NCBI GenBank assembly: GCA_903813345.2 | Contig: CAIIXF020000007.1 | Span: 4,157,730 to 4,221,729, forward strand | DNA: 64,000 nt | Direction: 5' to 3' | DNA from: Owenia fusiformis | Lineage: Eukaryota; Annelida; Polychaeta; Sabellida; Oweniidae | In this document: positions 9,638 through 64,000 of the stretch, piece by piece | Position numbering within the stretch: position 1 is the first letter of the stretch | How the letters are laid out: the number at the start of each line of letters is the position of its first letter | Position numbers and translations under genes: made by a program | Notes under the pieces: model-generated | Database searches by the model: none | Seen by the model: the letters and a program-made list of their open reading frames with translations, nothing else | What the model was told of the DNA's origin: nothing

Positions 9638-11756
9638 TAGCACAACAAAAACAACAACAAACAGACCAGATTATTTGTGTTAAACTCGCCCTATATTTTT
9701 ATTTCATGGATAGCATAGCATTACAATTTCTCCTACATCAAATCTCGTCCACCCCAACCCTTAAGTAGTTCCCAATAATTTCAGGGGGAGGGGATAGCGG
9801 GTGGGTAACAGAGGTACCTGCTGCAGAACTAGTTCATATTATATTCCTCAAAAGGAAAAAAAGTTTACAATTTTCTACATATGATACAGTATATACAATT
9901 TAAAAATGATCACTCCCTAATGTAGACTAATGTATTTGTTTCTCACCCTGGTTGTTTTCTTGGATCACAGCTGCTCAAACCAGACATTTTTCTTTAAAGG
10001 TTACTGTTACTTTTAGCTCTGGTCCTTTACACAAAATCTTAAAAACAGGGGATTCTGAATTAATATGTCTGTTTGTTTTTCTTATAATTATAATGATGAA
10101 AAACAACTCTAAAATCAAATTTTAACAAACAAATTATATCATTTTGTAATCTTGAGCAGAATTCCAGCTAAATAATAATAAATGTTGTTGAAATGAGTAC
10201 ACTAAAGAGCTTATGATCCAGATTCTAATGCTTCTAGGGAATGGCCTAGCCTAAAAACCAGGGTGATAAATAGAATAAATAAATACTGAGTTTAAATGTA
10301 AATGACACACTAATATATAATCACAACCTATTCAGTCCAAACCTTGTTCTGTATGCAACATGTAATCTACTCATGCATTTTGTTAGCACTTTTTGAGTGG
10401 TATTTGAATTTAAAATATATATTCATTGTACTTGTAATACCTTAGTATATAAGGTATATACAGGGTGCCTCAAAAGAATGACCAAATGCCAAGTGGCAGA
10501 TACAGGCATGAAGGAAAGTGTGCTAAATTCAATGTCGTGTGTTTGAATCGAAACTAGGACCCTTTGATCCAATTAATATGAGTTATCTTCCACAGGCATC
10601 CTAGCCTAACTCGATTGGGCTTGATAAAGTAAGTTACAAATCATTATACGGTACCACATACCTATAGACTTTGATATATTGCCTCATGCCTCGCTACATT
10701 TTCCCAGGAATCACGAAAAAGATCGATAGATCCTGCAGAACTTAGAGAACATGGTTACATGTTTTTCAACAAAAACAGCTCGGCTTATTGTTCTCTTTTG
10801 TGATATCCAGGGAGAAATCTTATTAAAGGTGCTACAAATAGTGCAGGGGGGCCATTCAACGATCATCGACAAGTGTCAAAATATATTTAGGTTTGGATAT
10901 TTCATCAAGACTAACATATATTTCCATTATCTACAAAGAAACCCTCTGGATGAACATTATTTCAGCTGATATTCCTCTTGAAACATGGTGGATCTTAAAA
11001 ATCTATAAATGGGACTCCCTTTATAGAAGCTTTGAATTGAATTTACACTTCTTAATGCTGAAATTGATAGTTTATACATACATTTTATGAAAATAGGTAT
11101 GTCAAAGAAGGTATTAAGCCAAATATTGACCTGATAGCTCAGAAAAAATATAAATTTTCGAATTTTCTCTCTACAGTCCTTATTGCCCCTTTAAATATTA
11201 TGCAACTGACTTGCTCCGCTAGCAGTTCAAAAAACGCAGCCTAGGTCAATTCTTAAATGTTTAATCTGGCTGATAAATAAACATGACAGTTGGCATACTG
11301 ACATCCAACATTGTCCCTCTCTGCCTACTTCAAAGCATCACATTTACTTCACCAAATAGTTGTTTTGTTTTTCATAAAATATTTTCAAATCTAATATTAC
11401 AGTAGTTCAGAGAATACTTATTTCAGTAGCTAGACAATAGTTATCAGTAGCTGTACAATAGTATGAGAAAACATACATTCTCCCTTGCTAATTCTACTTC
11501 TATTTTTCTGTACAGTTTTCTCCTGACTGGTATATAAATATATGTGAATTACCCAATCCTATAATGATGTCATAAGATCATTTTCCATTTGTTCTTCTTT
11601 AATACTATGTTAAAATAAACTATACTAGTTTACAATATTACTACATGTATTTCTAAATTATTTTACACTATGGAAACACTAAATTTATTTTCTATTTTCC
11701 ACTCTCTTGAATATCTGTAATATCATTGGAAAGCTCTAGTCCGCAACAGAGCAGCA
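9638..11756. other. Convergent intergenic region, left part
   Basis: It lies between the 3' ends of two convergent genes, and part is probably NBEAL 3' UTR. At about 10,458 the phrase TACAGGGTGCCTCAAAAGAA resembles the end of a mariner-type element, but no matching second end was found. No gene is seen. Confidence 0.4.
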
Positions 11757-12100
11757 TTAAGGTAGTTGTATACACATAGGCTTAAAAATCACAGATAAAG
11801 TTAATTTACAAGTAATTCCTCACACCATAATGGTTCATGTCCAAGCAAAAATGAGTGTCATAGACTTCAATGGGCAATACTTTGAACTCTATTCACTGTA
11901 AAATGGGAATTATACATTGGTTATATCTGATTAGGGAATGACATACTTCCAAAACTAAGATATAAATAAAGATATTTCTGTTGCTCCTTTATCTTTTATT
12001 TCAATTTTACACCAAAATGCAATCACGTAACCATACATTCATCAAATCATTTTTAAACCACAACACAGGGCTGTGTTGCAAGTGTATAAAACTACCTTAA
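11757..12100. mobile_element. MITE with TTAAGGTAG inverted ends
   Basis: The left end TTAAGGTAGTTGTATACAC and the right end GTGTATAAAACTACCTTAA are inverted copies. The length is 344 bp and there is no coding capacity. The ends include TTAA, as in piggyBac- or Kolobok-type elements; this class assignment is only a suggestion. A second member lies at 23,242-23,477. Confidence 0.75.
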
Positions 12101-13191
12101 TTGCTATAAATATGATTACAACACAAATTGAATAATATACAAACAATGAAGCAAGTATTTACATATTAGTTCTATTGCACATGTTCCTACTATATATAGA
12201 GTAATAATAATAGTGGCTATATACATATTTCAATGAAATAATACTAATATAGCATAAAATATAATATATAATTATCAACATTAACCAAAGAGCTAAAAAC
12301 AGCAACTTTTCATAACATCACAACCGTAAGAATTTGTTCTTCAATCTTATTTGGATTTTTGTTGATATACAGATAGTGTATTTCCTGAACTATGATACAT
12401 ACTCGAATGTTTTTATACTTTGTTTAGTTTAAAGTGGCACCAACGTATACAGTGAAAAATGTTGGGAACAATCTTTTTACTAAATATGCCAAATGAATTA
12501 ATTAACATCTAATCAAATATAAAAGTAATGCATGAAAATTTTAGGAAGTAATTGTAAAACTGTGACAATTTTTCAAAAAGTTTCTATATTCTTGGTTGCC
12601 TCTTTAAAATTCACATTTTTGATCATCATTCCATGCATGTACTCTGGATTTCTTTCTCTTGTTATTGATAAAGAGTGTACCTGGGCCAAAATGTCCTAGC
12701 TATTCACGATGTTCAACATAATATCTCTAATTTCTCTCTGCAGTTGAACAATCTTTGTCAGTTATAACATTTTAAACAGTATGTTCCACTTAAAGTGGAA
12801 CTGCCTTCCAGTTTACCTTATCTTAACTAATTCAAAGTATATTTTGGATTTCAAAACATGACAATTACAATTTTCTCATGGCCATGGTATATGACCCTGA
12901 GCCTATCACAGACTAATAATGGATATACAATGTGCAAGGCTATGTACACCTTGCATTTGCTAAATATATGGTTTATGACTACTATAGCAAGTCATATATA
13001 GCATAAAGTCTGAGGTATAAATCCCCATTCACAGTTTTAATAATGTAACTTCGAAACCATAGACAGGATTTGACAATGACAACAATCAACTGCAATTTTC
13101 TTTTTTCCAATTTTGTATCTGCACCTTAAGCTACCATCAAATGTTAGAGTAAGGTTTCCAGTAACAGTAAGTATTACTGCTTAAAACTCCA
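12101..13191 (-). other. Probable 3' UTR and flank of the NBEAL gene
   Basis: This follows the NBEAL stop codon on the minus strand. Several minus-strand AATAAA words (TTTATT on the plus strand) occur further left, so the cleavage site cannot be chosen by eye. Nothing else is recognised. Confidence 0.4.
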
Positions 13192-63469
<50,278 letters not shown>

Positions 63470-63845
63470 CTTATTGAAAAAAGAAAATATTGAATACATC
63501 AAATGTAATAATGATATCTAAGTTATCATATCATATCACTATATTGTGCAACAACAATACAAAAGTTCTAGAATGATTTCTTTCATCCTTTATGAAATAA
63601 AAATAACAGTTATAATACAGTTATCAATTAAAATTAAGTCATTAATAAAAACAAGCTAACAGCATGAGACAATGGCATCACCTGTAAATATCATGATTAC
63701 AACTGATTAAATATTGAGATTTTCTTCGTAATTAATAAAGGAAATATAATTGCATATTTCAAATATCAAATAGCTGTCAAGTAGCATCTTCTGGTCCTTA
63801 TCACCTGGATGACATTACAAGCAGTCTAGCAGTTGTCGAAAAAAG

Positions 63846-64000
63846 ATTGGAAAGCAGGGCAGTGGAAAGTTAAGGGCAGTGTAAAGTAGGGCAGTGGAAA
63901 GTTAAGGGCAGTGTAAAGTAGGGCAGTGGAAAGTTAAGGGCAGTGTAAAGTAGGGCAGTGGAAAGTTAAGGGCAGTGTAAAGTAGGGCAGTGGAAAGTTA
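63846..64000 (+). repeat. Minisatellite, 32-bp unit, running off the window
   Basis: GGGCAGTGGAAAGTTAA followed by GGGCAGTGTAAAGTA alternates four to five times with almost no divergence up to the last base. Confidence 0.95.

Noticed and set aside
10458-11090. Possible second mariner-like element (CAGGGTGCCTCAAAAG end)
   Set aside because: Only one end is seen; no inverted partner or transposase remnant could be supported.

Overview
The window is nuclear DNA from an animal. It is AT-rich, its genes are split by canonical GT-AG introns, it holds a PH-BEACH-WD40 protein gene and rhodopsin-class GPCRs, and it carries many small inverted-repeat elements plus non-LTR retrotransposon fragments. 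The repeat style and gene content suggest an invertebrate, probably a lophotrochozoan such as a bivalve mollusc. That placement is an inference; no marker in the window proves it.

Layout. (1) Positions 1-9.4 kb, plus strand: the last nine exons of a very acidic, Lys/Glu-rich protein gene that begins left of the window. Every readable intron is phase 1, and the gene ends in a stop at 8977 with a poly(A) signal at 9379. I could not name the protein. (2) 9.4-13.2 kb: a convergent intergenic/3' UTR stretch with small repeats. (3) 13.2-63.5 kb, minus strand: the last 19 exons (about 835 residues) of a neurobeachin-like (NBEAL1/2-type) BEACH gene: the end of a linker, the PH-like domain, the BEACH domain and C-terminal WD40 repeats. 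All junctions were checked by hand for phase. One intron is GC-AG. The gene continues off the right edge.

(4) One NBEAL intron (34,483-60,671, about 26 kb, between the QYPV and FPWI codons of the BEACH domain) holds a tandem array of four intronless class A GPCR genes on the host's own strand: three open, one with a one-base frameshift. It also holds a 5'-truncated non-LTR retrotransposon with an open 750-codon frame, fragments of relatives, a GC-rich element with 27-bp inverted ends and TAA duplications, a duplicated SINE-like repeat, and several minisatellites. The receptors share variable Asn-Ala-Thr-rich N-termini and lack the acidic residue of the DRY motif. DNA identity is mosaic among the copies, which points to gene conversion.

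(5) Smaller introns are full of hairpin-forming (foldback/MITE) elements and a dispersed repeat of about 140 bp present at least seven times. Two minisatellites are built from copies of a functional splice site: a 44-bp unit repeats the 5' splice site of an NBEAL exon five times, and a 33-bp unit repeats the 3' splice site of an acidic-gene exon. In both, use of a decoy copy would introduce an early stop.

The genes do not form an operon-like system. The main relations are nesting (GPCRs inside NBEAL) and convergence (acidic gene against NBEAL). The most promising candidate for something undescribed is the intron-nested receptor array, followed by the splice-site minisatellites.
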